Below, piece by piece: positions 42,049 through 52,281 of a stretch of DNA of 64,000 nt; position 1 is the first letter of the stretch; each line of letters starts with the position of its first letter. The stretch covers positions 1 through 64,000 of the forward strand of contig NZ_SMBO01000008.1 in the NCBI RefSeq assembly GCF_004342985.1, in the 5' to 3' direction. The notes under the pieces were generated by a model. That model was not told the DNA's origin, did no database searches, and saw only the letters and a list, made by a program, of their open reading frames with translations. The translations under genes were made by a program, and so were the position numbers. Origin of the DNA: Novosphingobium sp. PhB57. GTDB lineage: Bacteria; Pseudomonadota; Alphaproteobacteria; Sphingomonadales; Sphingomonadaceae.

Positions 42049-44303
42049 AGTTCGACACGCCAGCAGGCATCAACCCAATCGATCAGGAAAAGGTCGTCGG
42101 CAAGCCGCACCCGCGCATCGAGGGGCCGCTGAAGACAACTGGACGCGCGGTCTATTCCTACGAGAACCAAGAGGCCGCGCCGAACGCCGCCTATGGCTAT
42201 GTAGTCGGTTCGGGTATCGCGAAGGGGCGAATATCGTCGATGGACGTTCGCGAGGCCAAGGCCGCGCCGGGTGTTCTCGGAATCGTGACGGCTGATAATG
42301 CCGGGCCGATCAAGAAGCAGGGGTTCTACGTCGCCAAGCCGCTCGCGGGGCCGGAGATCGAGCATTACCATCAGGCTATTGCACTGGTCGTCGCGGAGAC
42401 GTTCGAGGAGGCGCGTCATGCCGCCTCGTTGATCCGGGTCGATTACGCGCGTGCGCAAGGCGCATTCGACCTGGCCGCTGCGCGCGGGGGTGCCAAACCG
42501 CATCAGCGCCAACCGGACATCCGCATTGGTGACTTTGAAAAGGCGTTCGCGTCGGCACCCGTGAAGGTCGATGCGACCTACACCACGCCTGACCACAGCC
42601 ATATGATGCTGGAGCCGCACGCCACGATCGCGCGCTGGGAGGGCGATCACCTCACGATCTGGTCCGCTCAACAGATTGTCGGTTGGGCGCGGCGCGACCT
42701 CGGCAACAAGCTCAGTATCCCTCAGGACAAGATCCGTGTCGTCGCGACCTACATTGGGGGTGGGTTCGGCGGAAAAGGTAGCGTCTGTTCGGACGCGATC
42801 CTCGCGGCGCTTGGCGCTCGCGCTGTCGGCCGCGCGGTGAAGGTGGCATTGCCGCGCCCGCTAATGCCGAACAACACGACCCATCGTCCGGCCACCATCC
42901 AGCGCGTTCGTCTGGCGGCGGGTCGCGACGGTAAGCTGGTCGCGGTTGGCCACGAAACGCTGTCGGGCAATCTGCCGGGAGGCGGTCCGGAGATCGCGGC
43001 TGCACAGACGCAGTTGCTCTATGCCGGTGCCAACCGCCTCAACCTGACCCGGCTCGCGACCCTCGACTTGCCTGAAGGCAATGCGATGCGCGCACCAGGC
43101 GAGGCGTCGGGCCTGATGGCGCTTGAAGTGGCGATGGACGAGCTGGCCGAGAAGCTGGGGATGGACCCGGTGGAGCTGCGCGTCATCAACGATACCCAGG
43201 TCGTACCAGGTGACCCCGGTCGCGGCTCACCCACTGATCCGCAATCGGCAAGCGGCAATCAGGGCAAGCCGGAACAGGGGCCGCGACCGTTCTCCATCCG
43301 GCAGTTTGTCCCATGCCTGCGCACGGGTGCCGAGCGCTTCGGTTGGAAGGAGCGAAGCCTCAGGCCCGGCAGTCGTCGTGAAGGCCGCTGGCTGATCGGC
43401 ATGGGGATGGCCTCCGCGATCCGCGGTGCGCCGATCATTCCGGCCGGCGGACGTGTTACGCTTGACGGCAAGGGGATCGTGACCGTCGAAAGCAACATGA
43501 CCGACATGGGGACTGGCAGCTACACCATCATCGGCCAGACGGTCGCGGAGATGATGGGCCTGTCCCTCGACCGCGTTGTGGTGAAGCTAGCGGACTCCAA
43601 TTTTCCTGAAGCGTTCGGGGGTGGCGGACAGGGTGGTGCCGCATCTGCCACGGCCGGTGCCTACGCCGCGTGCGTCAAACTGCGCGAAGCCGTGGCGATG
43701 AAGCTCGGCTTCAACTCTGCCGACGCCGAGTTCGTTGACGGCGAGGTCCGTGCCGGCAACCGACGTGCCCCGCTTGGACAGGCCGCGAAGGATGGTGCGA
43801 TCACCGCCGAAGACAGGATGGAATATGGCGACCTGTCAAAGCAGTTCGAGCAGCAAACCTTCGGTGCCCATTTCTGCGAGGTCGCGGTCAATGCCTACAC
43901 CGGCGAAATTCGCATACGGCGGATGCTCGCCGTTTGCGCGGCCGGACGTATCCTCAATCCCATCACTGCCCGCAGCCAGGTTATCGGCGGCATGGTCGGC
44001 GGTGCGGGCGCGGCGCTGATGGAAGAGCTGGCGGTCGACAAGCGGTTCGGCTTCTTCGTCAATCACGACCTCGCCGGATACGAAGTGCCGGTCCATGCCG
44101 ATATCCCACATCAGGAGGTGATTTTCCTTGAGGAGACCGATCCCACAATGTCGCCGGTGAAGGCGAAGGGCGTCGGCGAGCTTGGTATTTCCGGCGTAGC
44201 CCCCGCCATTGCCAACTCGGTCTATAACGCGACCGGGGTCCGGGTCCGGGAATATCCGATCACGCTCGACAAGCATCTTGCAAAGCTGCCGGAGATTGTG
44301 TGA
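42045..44303 (+). CDS. Molybdopterin subunit of the Mo oxidoreductase (PaoC/YagR-like)
   Basis: 752-residue large subunit holding the molybdenum cofactor and the active site. Landmarks: YIGGGFGGKGSVCSDAI (cofactor loop), EGNAMRAPGEASGLMALE, GGGGQGGAASATAGAY, and the catalytic Glu in KAKGVGELGISGVAPAIAN. The family hydroxylates or oxidises aldehydes or N-heterocycles. Its start overlaps the FAD-subunit stop by ATGA, its stop overlaps the flavodoxin start as TGATG. No XdhC/PaoD-like maturation gene lies in the window. Confidence 0.92.
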   Translation: MKFDTPAGINPIDQEKVVGKPHPRIEGPLKTTGRAVYSYENQEAAPNAAYGYVVGSGIAKGRISSMDVREAKAAPGVLGIVTADNAGPIKKQGFYVAKPLAGPEIEHYHQAIALVVAETFEEARHAASLIRVDYARAQGAFDLAAARGGAKPHQRQPDIRIGDFEKAFASAPVKVDATYTTPDHSHMMLEPHATIARWEGDHLTIWSAQQIVGWARRDLGNKLSIPQDKIRVVATYIGGGFGGKGSVCSDAILAALGARAVGRAVKVALPRPLMPNNTTHRPATIQRVRLAAGRDGKLVAVGHETLSGNLPGGGPEIAAAQTQLLYAGANRLNLTRLATLDLPEGNAMRAPGEASGLMALEVAMDELAEKLGMDPVELRVINDTQVVPGDPGRGSPTDPQSASGNQGKPEQGPRPFSIRQFVPCLRTGAERFGWKERSLRPGSRREGRWLIGMGMASAIRGAPIIPAGGRVTLDGKGIVTVESNMTDMGTGSYTIIGQTVAEMMGLSLDRVVVKLADSNFPEAFGGGGQGGAASATAGAYAACVKLREAVAMKLGFNSADAEFVDGEVRAGNRRAPLGQAAKDGAITAEDRMEYGDLSKQFEQQTFGAHFCEVAVNAYTGEIRIRRMLAVCAAGRILNPITARSQVIGGMVGGAGAALMEELAVDKRFGFFVNHDLAGYEVPVHADIPHQEVIFLEETDPTMSPVKAKGVGELGISGVAPAIANSVYNATGVRVREYPITLDKHLAKLPEIV

Positions 44304-44890
44304 TGCAGGGTGCGGAGCGGTACTCCCGCCGGGACGTCCTAGCGACCTCGGCGATGCTGTCACTGGGTGGCACGGCATGTGCGGAGGAGCTAAAGCAGCC
44401 TAGCGCCGGCAAGACGCTGATCGCGTACCTTACCCGCTCGGGCAACACGCGCGTGATCGCAGGAACCTTGCAACGCACGCTAAGGGCTGATCTCTTCGAA
44501 ATACGTCCCGCGCGACCCTACCCGGATGATTATGAGCAGCATGTCGCGCAGGCAATGCGCGAGCGTGACAGCGGGTTTGAACCTCCACTGACGACCAAGG
44601 TCGACAACATTGGCGCATATGGCACCGTCTTTCTTGGCTTCCCCATCTGGGGGGAAACAGCACCTCCGCCAATCCGCTCGTTCCTCAAGGCTCATGATCT
44701 AGCTGGGAAGACGCTCCGCCCGTTCATTACGCACGGCGGATATGGTGTTGGCGCTAGTCTCGCGGTGTTGGCTACCCAGGCGACCGGCGCAAAAATCGAA
44801 GACGCCTTCGTCATGGAGGCAGACCAGGAACGGCGCACGCTCAATCATGTCCGCGACTGGCTCGGCCAAATCAATAGCTCACAGAGTTGA
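44303..44890 (+). CDS. Exported flavodoxin-like protein
   Basis: 195 residues with a Tat-like leader (YSRRDVLATSAMLSLGGTA) and a flavodoxin fold: phosphate loop LIAYLTRSGNTRVIAG, then VFLGFPIWGETAPPPIRSFL and FITHGGYGVGASLAVL. It should bind FMN and may be the electron partner or a quinone reductase working with the exported Mo enzyme, which is inferred from coupling (TGATG overlap). Last gene of the operon. Confidence 0.88.
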   Translation: MQGAERYSRRDVLATSAMLSLGGTACAEELKQPSAGKTLIAYLTRSGNTRVIAGTLQRTLRADLFEIRPARPYPDDYEQHVAQAMRERDSGFEPPLTTKVDNIGAYGTVFLGFPIWGETAPPPIRSFLKAHDLAGKTLRPFITHGGYGVGASLAVLATQATGAKIEDAFVMEADQERRTLNHVRDWLGQINSSQS

Positions 44891-45282
44891 ATTGCTTTCC
44901 GGCAAACTGGCTTTGAAGCGAAGCCCTAAAGCAGCCTCATAAGCTCTGAGCGGCTGTTTTCCTCAGATCCGGTAGTTCTCGTTAGCATGGCCAGATGTCC
45001 TGATGTAGTCGCTAACTGGCGAAAGCGATCGCCACATCGTGTGACTTTGCCGATATCCGCTGGAGGCAATGGAGGGCCACTCTTACATGGAGCAGACGTT
45101 CGCCTGACAACCTTCCTGCATGCCGAAAGGCGGGGTATAAGGAATATCTGCCCCGAAACTGCGGGCTAGTCGCCATTATCCTGGCACTCGTGAGGGTTAG
45201 TTTGGAGTCCTTCCAGAGGTTCCGATGCCCACAGCGTCGTGCTTCAAACACTTCGCGCAGAAACCGTATCAATGCTCAAAAA
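44891..45282. other. Intergenic region, nothing recognised
   Basis: Convergent region between the flavodoxin-like gene and the histidine kinase. Two short frames (45012-45272 minus, 44987-45169 plus) look like the non-coding islands common between sphingomonad genes and were not called. No clear terminator. Confidence 0.3.
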
Positions 45283-46473
45283 TCAATGAGCGATTGCTGG
45301 CTGTTCTAATGGCATCTGGAACGAGAAGGTCGTCTCGACTTCGTTAGACGCGACGCTCAGGCTACCGCCATGCGCCTTGGCGATCTGCGAGGCAATATAC
45401 AGCCCTAACCCAAGGCCTTGAAGGCTCGGCCTGACCTCACCGCGTGAGAATGGCGCAAACAATTTGGCTCTCGCAGCCTCTGGGATTGGCTCGCCTGCAT
45501 TGCTGACCTTCAGCTCGACGAGGGCTCCGGCGACATCAGCATTCACCCGCACCGGGAAATCGGGCGCACCATGAGTCAATGCATTGCCTACCAAATTCGA
45601 CAGCAGTTGCCCGACGCGTACTGGGTCGCAGTTTACCACTTCGGGTAAATTGAGGTCAGCCTCGATGACCCGGTCAGGATGACCAGATACCAGTTCATCG
45701 ATGACTTGTTGCAAGACAGGCGTCAGCCGCGCGAGGGTTCGAGAAAGGGTCAGGCCTCCACCCAGACGTCCACGAGCAAAATCCATGACGTTATCGATCA
45801 GACCAGCCATGCGGCTGACGCTATGATTCATCATCCCGAGGATGGACGTTCCACGATCGCTCAGCGTCTCGCCGCTGAGCAAATTCATGCCCGCAGAGAT
45901 TCCGGCCAACGGATTGCGAAGGTCATGGCCTAAGACCGCGATGAACTGCTCTCGCAGCGCAGATGTCTCCTGCTCATTCAGCAAAGCCGACGCGCTGGCT
46001 TTCAGCGTGCGATTGAGTTCAATCTGATGCGCGATCATGTCGGCAAAGAGCTTGAACATCGAAACGATATGCGGCTTTTTCACAGTCGCGGGCTTCGGGC
46101 TAATCGCGCAAAGCGTGCCAAAGAATGTCCCATCGGCCAATATGATCGGCATCGAGATGTAACTCTGAAGGCCGTAATGCTTAGGGGTATGGTGGTTAAA
46201 GTATACAGGGTCTTTCGACACATCGTCGATGACGACGACTTCTCGATGCTCTCTGATCTCATGGCAGATGGTTGTTTCGATTTTCAGCTCATCGCCCGGC
46301 TTTAGCCCAAAACCAATGTCATCCTTCACACTGCAAGTGACCCACCGCTCCTCGGTCACTCGCGCGACTGCGCAGAATCCCATGCCTGTCGTCTGGCAAA
46401 CAACGTCGAGAATTGTCGGGACAGATTTGATGCCCTCGATCAGTTCAATGTCTTGAGCAAAATCCCGGTTCAT
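45283..46473 (-). CDS. GAF-domain sensor histidine kinase
   Basis: 396 residues, cytoplasmic. GAF domain at about 20-160 (GIKSVPTILDVVCQTTGMGF, CAISPKPATVKKPHIVSMF), H-box FIAVLGHDLRNPLAGISAGM near residue 180, then N-box LLSNLVGNALTHGAP and G-box LQGLGLGLYIASQIAKAHGG. It senses a small ligand or redox state and has no receiver domain; no response regulator is adjacent, so it is an orphan kinase. The GAF sequence (ICHEIREHREVVVIDDVSKD) resembles those of light/redox-responsive sphingomonad kinases. Confidence 0.92.
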   Translation of the reverse strand: MNRDFAQDIELIEGIKSVPTILDVVCQTTGMGFCAVARVTEERWVTCSVKDDIGFGLKPGDELKIETTICHEIREHREVVVIDDVSKDPVYFNHHTPKHYGLQSYISMPIILADGTFFGTLCAISPKPATVKKPHIVSMFKLFADMIAHQIELNRTLKASASALLNEQETSALREQFIAVLGHDLRNPLAGISAGMNLLSGETLSDRGTSILGMMNHSVSRMAGLIDNVMDFARGRLGGGLTLSRTLARLTPVLQQVIDELVSGHPDRVIEADLNLPEVVNCDPVRVGQLLSNLVGNALTHGAPDFPVRVNADVAGALVELKVSNAGEPIPEAARAKLFAPFSRGEVRPSLQGLGLGLYIASQIAKAHGGSLSVASNEVETTFSFQMPLEQPAIAH

Positions 46474-47032
46474 GCAGTCGGTCGCGCCTCAATCGAATAG
46501 TCATCTGTGTCGGTTCAAAAACCGCTGAGCGGCAGCCATACGCCCTCAGGATCGTGACCCGAACCACAGCAATCGCTTTGTCATACCCAAGCATCGTCTC
46601 TAGAGTCCATCAAAGCTTAGCGCCCACTTCGGGTCGTGGGGCGAACGGCAGGTCTAGCAGCCTTCTTTCATCGATTCACTAGCGACAGTGAAGGTAGCCT
46701 TGGGACAATCCTGCCGTTCCCAAACACCATCGCGAACGGCAGGTTCTAGATGATGCGGCCGTTCGCAGGGCGGCGCCGGTGACGGCCCTAACAAGAAAGG
46801 CAAGCCGTTCTCAACCTGCTTCACTTCTGCATCTGCTCCAAACACCCGGTCTGCGACGATTTGGTGCAGGTCCCAGCCGCTCGCGCTTTCCATTGCCTCC
46901 GCTCAGCGGATGGGTACGGCGCAAACTTGTTTTTCGTCTTGCTCATTGTAGACCCATTCTCTCAGGAAACAGGGCCTCCGGCAATCCCAGGGCGGTGCAT
47001 CACAGCCCGCTTCATATTGTGAGCGCCAACAC
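46474..47032. other. Intergenic region with repeated GAACGGCAGGT motif
   Basis: About 560 bases with no supported gene. CGAACGGCAGGTCTAG (46647-46662) and CGAACGGCAGGTTCTAG (46733-46749) are near copies, and a further inverted CTGCCGTTC lies between them. The repeat looks like the short dispersed elements common in sphingomonad intergenic DNA; I cannot tell a function. Confidence 0.35.
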
Positions 47033-50000
47033 CTACCCGAGTAGGAAATCGATATCGGCATCTGTCAGACTGGTCGAACCAGGCTTCGCCTCCTCATCCC
47101 ACAGCATATCGGCAAGTCCCCGCTTCCTTTCCTGAAGCGCTAGTATTTTCTCCTCGATCGTCCCGGTCGCGATAAGTCGATGAACGAATACCGGCTTAGA
47201 CTGACCAATCCGATGAGCCCGGTCGATCGCCTGCGCCTCGACGGCTGGATTCCACCAAGGGTCATAAAGGATCACAGTGTCAGCTGCGGTAAGATTCACA
47301 CCCGCGCCGCCCGCCTTGAGGCTGACAAGGATAATCGGAACACCGCCTTCCTGAAAGCGCCGAACCGGCCGTCCCCGGTCCCTGGTTGCGCCTCGCAGTT
47401 GCTCGAATGGGATGCCGGTACGCTCGAGATCGACCGCTATGAGATCGAGCATTGTGGTGAACTGGCTAAAGATGATGATCCGGCGGTGTTCCGCAATAAG
47501 TTCGGAGACCATCTCCCTCAGCCTCTCCCGCTTGGCGGATGCGACCTCGGCGCCAAGATCATTTGGCAGCAGCACGGGATCGCAACAAATCTGGCGCAGC
47601 TTGAGCATCGCGTCGAGCACGATGATCTGGGAGCGCATCAGCCCGACCCGGTCGATCTCGTCGCGCACTCGCTTATGCATCAGCAGACGCTGACTTTCAT
47701 AGAGCCTCAGTTGCGGGGGCGCTAGATCGATGCGCTCGGGGATGATAGTCTTGGGGGGAAGATCAGCGGCGACGGCATCCTTGGTCCGGCGCAGCATAAA
47801 TGGCCTGATCCGCCGCGCCAGCACCGCGCGAGCAGACGGATCGTTGTGTTTTTCTATCGGCGTGCGGTAGTTCGTACGAAACCCTTCATAGGTGCCGAGC
47901 AGTCCCGGATTGGTAAGGCTCGCCAGTGACCACAAGTCGGTGAGACGGTTCTCGACCGGTGTGCCGGTCAGCGCGACAACCTGGTCGGCCTTCAGCATCG
48001 CCGCTGCCTTGAACCCCGCAGTCTTGGGATTCTTAAGCACATGAGCTTCGTCAAGGATGGCCAGCGCAAAATCGCGCGAGCTCAAAAGACCGCTGTCGCG
48101 GGCCAACAGCGTATAGCTGGTGAGCACGATATCGGCGCCTGTAAAGTCATCGCCATGCAAGTGGCGTCGATCCGCGCCATGCCACAAAAGGCAAGTTAGA
48201 CCGGGCGCAAAGCGGGCAATCTCGGCCTGCCAGTTTGGTAACACCGAGGTAGGCGCGACAATCAGCGCAGGGCGTAACGCGGCGGTACCGCCGCGAGTGA
48301 CCAGAATATGCGCGATTGCCTGGAGCGTCTTGCCCAGGCCCATGTCGTCGGCGAGGATGCCCCCCATGCCCGCTTCGCGCAAAGCTGAAAGCCATCCGCA
48401 ACCGGTGGCCTGGTAGGCACGCAACTGCGCATCGAGACCTGCCGGCGCCACGAAGGTTTCTCCCCCGGGCGAATTCAGTCTGGCTGCCAGGGCACGCAGA
48501 CTATCTTTCGATGCCCATGACAATCCCGCGTTGGCCAGGTCATGAACGGCCCCAAGATCGAACTTGCTGAGCTTCAGGGTCGTCGCACCACGATCGACAA
48601 GCGCCATGCGCACGATCGTTTCTATGAGAGGACGCACGGCGCCGAGACGAAGTGCTGTGAACCTGCCGCCGCCAAGCGGCAACGGGATGCGGTATTCGTC
48701 GTCTCGCTCGAGAATTTGATCAACGCCACCCGCGAGCAGTCGGCGCAGTGCCGGCAACACATCGATGCGCTGGCCGCCCTCCACGCGCGCGGCCAGCTCG
48801 ACATCGAACCAGTCGATTGCATTGCCGTTTACTGCCGGCAATGACCGCGGCGAAACCTCGATACCCGGCGCCTGCAAGCTGCCATCTTCAGGCGGGATGA
48901 GGACGTGCGGCCACTTCGGCGCGAATTCGATCAGCCAGCCCTCATCCCGCAAGGCCTGGGCATCGTTGACGAGGAACTCACAGAAACGCTGGTCATGCTC
49001 ATCATCCTCATCGTTAAAAGCATGATCCCAGCCTTGCTGTGGCTTTGTCTCATAGCGTCCGGTCAAAACAAGAGGCACCAGCGGCGTCTGCGCCAGACGG
49101 TCAACTGCGGCCTGCTCGGCTTCGATATCCCGCACGATACGTATGACGCCTTCGGTGCCGCTTACGATCACTTCGGTTGCGGTATGGAGCGGACCAACCC
49201 GGTGCGCGCTGTAATTGAACTCGAGCCGCGCTACTAAAAGACCTTGCGATGCCGAGCGTCCTCGCCAGCCCCGATCGTAATACGGACGCCCGACCTTATC
49301 GACCAGACAGCGCAGCACTGGCTGCGGAACTATGTCCGTTAGCGATGTCGACGATATCAGTTCCGGCGCCGGCAGCATGTCGTAGGCAATGTCCTGCCAA
49401 CGTGCGGCCAGCGCCGGGATCTCGTGGGAGGCGACCGGCGGCATGGCCAACAAGCGGCCGACGACCATTGGATTGCCCGCGTCGATGAGCCTGAGCTCGC
49501 TTGTGCCGAGATCAAAATGGATCGGCGGATCGCCCGCAAAGATCATGTGCCCGGCGGGCTCGTGACCATCCTCGTCAAGGGCAACGACCTGCCGGCCATC
49601 AGCCAGGGTCTCCCAACGAAGCTTGCACGCGAAGTGTTCCCGCCTGACGGTAGCCGAAGGACCATCGGGTCCTTTCCAACGCAGCAGTCCTTCAATACTG
49701 GCTTCCCATAGCCAACTCCAACCGTTTGGACCAGTGGGGCTTCGGTTCGCCGTGAAGTCGCCGCCGGCAGCATGGGACATGCGTGACAGCAGCCGCCCTG
49801 CCGCCGGCCGGAGACTGCCCCGTGCGTGTTGCACTTCCCACGGATGAGCAGCACGCCACGTAATCTCGTGGGGCCACCGCCTCCAGGCGCGGACCTGAAG
49901 GTAATATCGCTCGGGGAGCACCGAGGCGGGCATCCCCCTGCCCGGGCGCTTGCCCTGCTTGAAGATGCGGACTGGTTCGAGACTGAAGCGCAGCTCTTCG

Positions 50001-50431
50001 TGCTTGGCGCGCACGGCGAGATCGTCGACAACGGCCGCCTCGAGCCATTCGGCCAATGGACCGGTAACAGCCGGCACGCCCTGTCTCTGTGCCTGAATGC
50101 GTAAGCGAGGCCTTTCGCGCTCTAGCTGTCCGGCAGCTTCCGATGCCTGCAGCGCAAAGAGTACCGCTGCGACGTGCTTGCATCCCATGCCGACCGGACA
50201 TGTGCATTCGCTGGCTGGAAGACCGCCGAATTCTTCGTCCTCGTCAAAAATGATTGAGGTGACATAATGGATTTTGCCGCTGCCGCGCACCAGCGCCGAA
50301 ACCGTGTCGAACGGCTGATCAATCCGCAGATCCGACACGCGCCCTTGTTGGAAATAACGCTTCCCTGCCTCGACCATGCGGTCGGACTGGATGGTAAAAT
50401 ACAGGATGTCTTCCGAAAGCGCGGGGATCAT
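47033..50431 (-). CDS. SWIM-domain SNF2/RapA-type helicase
   Basis: 1132 residues. An N-terminal SWIM zinc finger (C76-x-C78 in SECTCPVGMG, C84-x-H86 in CKHVAAV) is followed by a long middle region and a C-terminal SNF2 motor: Walker A GGILADDMGLGKTLQ, DEAH in ILDEAHVLKN, TGTPVENRLTDLWSL, IIIFSQFTTML, and AGGAGVNLTAADTVILYDPW with WNPAVEAQAIDRAHRIGQ. Such proteins move on double-stranded DNA, often in repair or transcription recycling. Complete by length. A small membrane-peptide gene lies divergently upstream. Confidence 0.92.
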   Translation of the reverse strand: MIPALSEDILYFTIQSDRMVEAGKRYFQQGRVSDLRIDQPFDTVSALVRGSGKIHYVTSIIFDEDEEFGGLPASECTCPVGMGCKHVAAVLFALQASEAAGQLERERPRLRIQAQRQGVPAVTGPLAEWLEAAVVDDLAVRAKHEELRFSLEPVRIFKQGKRPGRGMPASVLPERYYLQVRAWRRWPHEITWRAAHPWEVQHARGSLRPAAGRLLSRMSHAAGGDFTANRSPTGPNGWSWLWEASIEGLLRWKGPDGPSATVRREHFACKLRWETLADGRQVVALDEDGHEPAGHMIFAGDPPIHFDLGTSELRLIDAGNPMVVGRLLAMPPVASHEIPALAARWQDIAYDMLPAPELISSTSLTDIVPQPVLRCLVDKVGRPYYDRGWRGRSASQGLLVARLEFNYSAHRVGPLHTATEVIVSGTEGVIRIVRDIEAEQAAVDRLAQTPLVPLVLTGRYETKPQQGWDHAFNDEDDEHDQRFCEFLVNDAQALRDEGWLIEFAPKWPHVLIPPEDGSLQAPGIEVSPRSLPAVNGNAIDWFDVELAARVEGGQRIDVLPALRRLLAGGVDQILERDDEYRIPLPLGGGRFTALRLGAVRPLIETIVRMALVDRGATTLKLSKFDLGAVHDLANAGLSWASKDSLRALAARLNSPGGETFVAPAGLDAQLRAYQATGCGWLSALREAGMGGILADDMGLGKTLQAIAHILVTRGGTAALRPALIVAPTSVLPNWQAEIARFAPGLTCLLWHGADRRHLHGDDFTGADIVLTSYTLLARDSGLLSSRDFALAILDEAHVLKNPKTAGFKAAAMLKADQVVALTGTPVENRLTDLWSLASLTNPGLLGTYEGFRTNYRTPIEKHNDPSARAVLARRIRPFMLRRTKDAVAADLPPKTIIPERIDLAPPQLRLYESQRLLMHKRVRDEIDRVGLMRSQIIVLDAMLKLRQICCDPVLLPNDLGAEVASAKRERLREMVSELIAEHRRIIIFSQFTTMLDLIAVDLERTGIPFEQLRGATRDRGRPVRRFQEGGVPIILVSLKAGGAGVNLTAADTVILYDPWWNPAVEAQAIDRAHRIGQSKPVFVHRLIATGTIEEKILALQERKRGLADMLWDEEAKPGSTSLTDADIDFLLG

Positions 50432-50589
50432 GTCGCCGTTTTTCCTGGCTTACAACGTATTGGCAAGCGGTAGCGTGGTACATGGCGTTCTTTCAAGCCT
50501 GCCTGCCCTCGCGCGCGGTTATCTAACCGCCGGCGGCATGTGGGGGAGCATTGACGTTCAACGACCACCTCCAAAACCTGGAGGCAGAT

Positions 50590-50688
50590 ATGACGTATTC
50601 CGTCGGATCAGGCATCGCAATCGGCGTCGACGTTGCGGTAGCGATCGTAATGGCCCTTGCTGCGTTTTGGGCGAAGCGTCGCGCCTAA
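50590..50688 (+). CDS. Tiny membrane protein, 32 aa
   Basis: The frame reads MTYSVGSGIAIGVDVAVAI then VMALAAFWAKRRA: one membrane segment with a positively charged C-terminus, typical of bacterial single-span small proteins. GGAGG lies six bases upstream of the ATG and supports translation. No family known to me. It is alone between the helicase and the integrase remnant. Confidence 0.5.
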   Translation: MTYSVGSGIAIGVDVAVAIVMALAAFWAKRRA

Positions 50689-51617
50689 ACCTCGTGTGAG
50701 CGGCAAGCCTCCGGTTCGCTCCAGCGGTCTCAGAACACCGTCGTTTTGGACGACAGCAGTCTTTTGCTCGCATCTCTTATTCGCAGGATGGCAAACCATT
50801 TTACCCGGACGTTCTAGGTGACCTGGACGTTTGTCGGTCCCGACCAATTCTCGCCGTTCGCCTTTAGGACGCGAACGGCCGGATCCGCCTAAACCTGCCG
50901 ATCTGGTGCCTTGAGCCGCCGGACAGCAGCGTCTCCGACATTGCCGCTAAATGGATCACCACGGCTTCTCCGAACCGGCCACTGAGAATGGCGGACCGCC
51001 CCATCTCTACGCTCCGATGCGCGATTTAGGGAAAGCCAAGCGTGCCACCTGGTGCCACCGCCTGCAGCCACTTGCCGCCCCGCGTCACGTTTCCAATCGG
51101 GATGGAGACTGGACGCTGGGAATGAACGATTTTTTCCTTTAGATTCCTCGACTTAAATTTTCCTCCCACTGATTCGTCTAATATCCATCAAATAACCTGT
51201 CGCGGATGCGAGCGAACAATTAGGGTCGGCGAATCGTTCATTGATGGGCTTACGGCACCGATTCGGCCTTCCATTCTCTTGTCGATAATCGCCGGCATTC
51301 CGGAGGCTGTGGCAGCCCAGCGCGATCGGTCGGCGGAGAAATTCATTGCTTGATGAACGCCGAACCGACCAAGGTTTGGCGAGTCGCCTCACACCGAATT
51401 TGAACTCATCGTTTGAGCCATTACGCGAGCAGCACCCACTCTTGCGCAGACTTACAGTTTGGGACGGTAATCGTTCTCTCAGTCTCGTCCCGGGACAGGG
51501 ACGAAACCGCTGCGCGGGAATGGCGTTTGGCGCGAGGTTGCTCCGTAATAGCGCGGTGTTGGGGCGCGCTGAGTCGCCATGAGATTGTGAGGTTCCTTCA
51601 ACGCAAAGGAACTCACC
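50689..51617. other. Intergenic region upstream of the integrase remnant
   Basis: About 930 bases without a supported gene. Frames on both strands overlap, lack ribosome sites and have odd composition. A long minus-strand frame (51153-51674) is antisense to the start of the integrase remnant and was rejected. Probably degraded mobile-element DNA. Confidence 0.35.
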
Positions 51618-52153
51618 ATGGACACCACGATTACCGCCGCCCCAATCGGTTCGCTGCGCCAGCGGATGCTGCAAGATGTCCTGAGCGTCGAAGAGGCCGC
51701 GCGGCTCAACGAGGCAGCTCCAGGCATCAAGTACAAAGCGATTTTCAGCGTGGCCTACGGCGCCGGCCTGCGTGTGTCGGAGGTCACTTACCTAAAGGTT
51801 GGAGACATCGACAGCGAGCGTATGATCATCCGTGTCTTGCAGGGCAAAGGACGCAAGGACCGTATGCCATGCCCTCACCGCACCTGCTGGATTTGTTGCG
51901 GCAATGGTGGCGCGAAGGCGAACGCCGCGGAGTGATGTTACCCCGTGGCTGGCTGTTCCCGGGCCGCAACTGCACGGATCCGATCTCGGCGCGCCAGTTG
52001 AACGTAAGCGCGCATTTTATAGCGCGGCGCTTACGGTGGCGGGGCGGCCATCTGTTTATGGACAAGCTGACACGTCTGCCTCAGCCCCACGATCCACGCC
52101 ACAGCCTTTTACCCATAGATCCGTGGATGGGGCCCGCGAATTCCTCCATGTGA
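51618..52153 (+). pseudogene. Tyrosine recombinase/integrase remnant
   Basis: Starts MDTTITAAPIGSLRQRMLQD and jumps directly to VLSVEEAARLNEAAPGIKYK, so the core-binding domain is deleted. The catalytic domain follows (YGAGLRVSEVTYLKVGDIDS, GKGRKDR) and breaks at 51863, where CGTAT would be CGTTAT; the other frame then gives MPSPHLLDLLRQWWREGERR and RGWLFPGRNCTDPIS. The H-x-x-R box is degenerate (HDPRHSLLP) and the Tyr nucleophile is lost. The family resembles XerD-like integrases that accompany IS91-type elements. Confidence 0.75.
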
Positions 52154-52281
52154 GGATTCCCTACACAAGCGCCCGAAATCCTTAGACTTAGCTGCCATTC
52201 CCAGACGGAGTGGTGAGTGCCAGCTCTCGGCAGAACGGACATCCAGGGTCTCACGTAAGGATAGGCATTCGGCGCTTTCGG

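Noticed and set aside
45012..45272. 86-codon minus-strand frame
   Set aside because: No start signal and no recognisable content; similar frames are common in sphingomonad intergenic DNA.
46647..46749. Repeated GAACGGCAGGT as a candidate operator or array
   Set aside because: Only two near copies with irregular spacing; looks like a common dispersed intergenic element.
51153..51674. 173-codon minus-strand frame
   Set aside because: It is antisense to the start of the integrase remnant, has random composition and no ribosome site.
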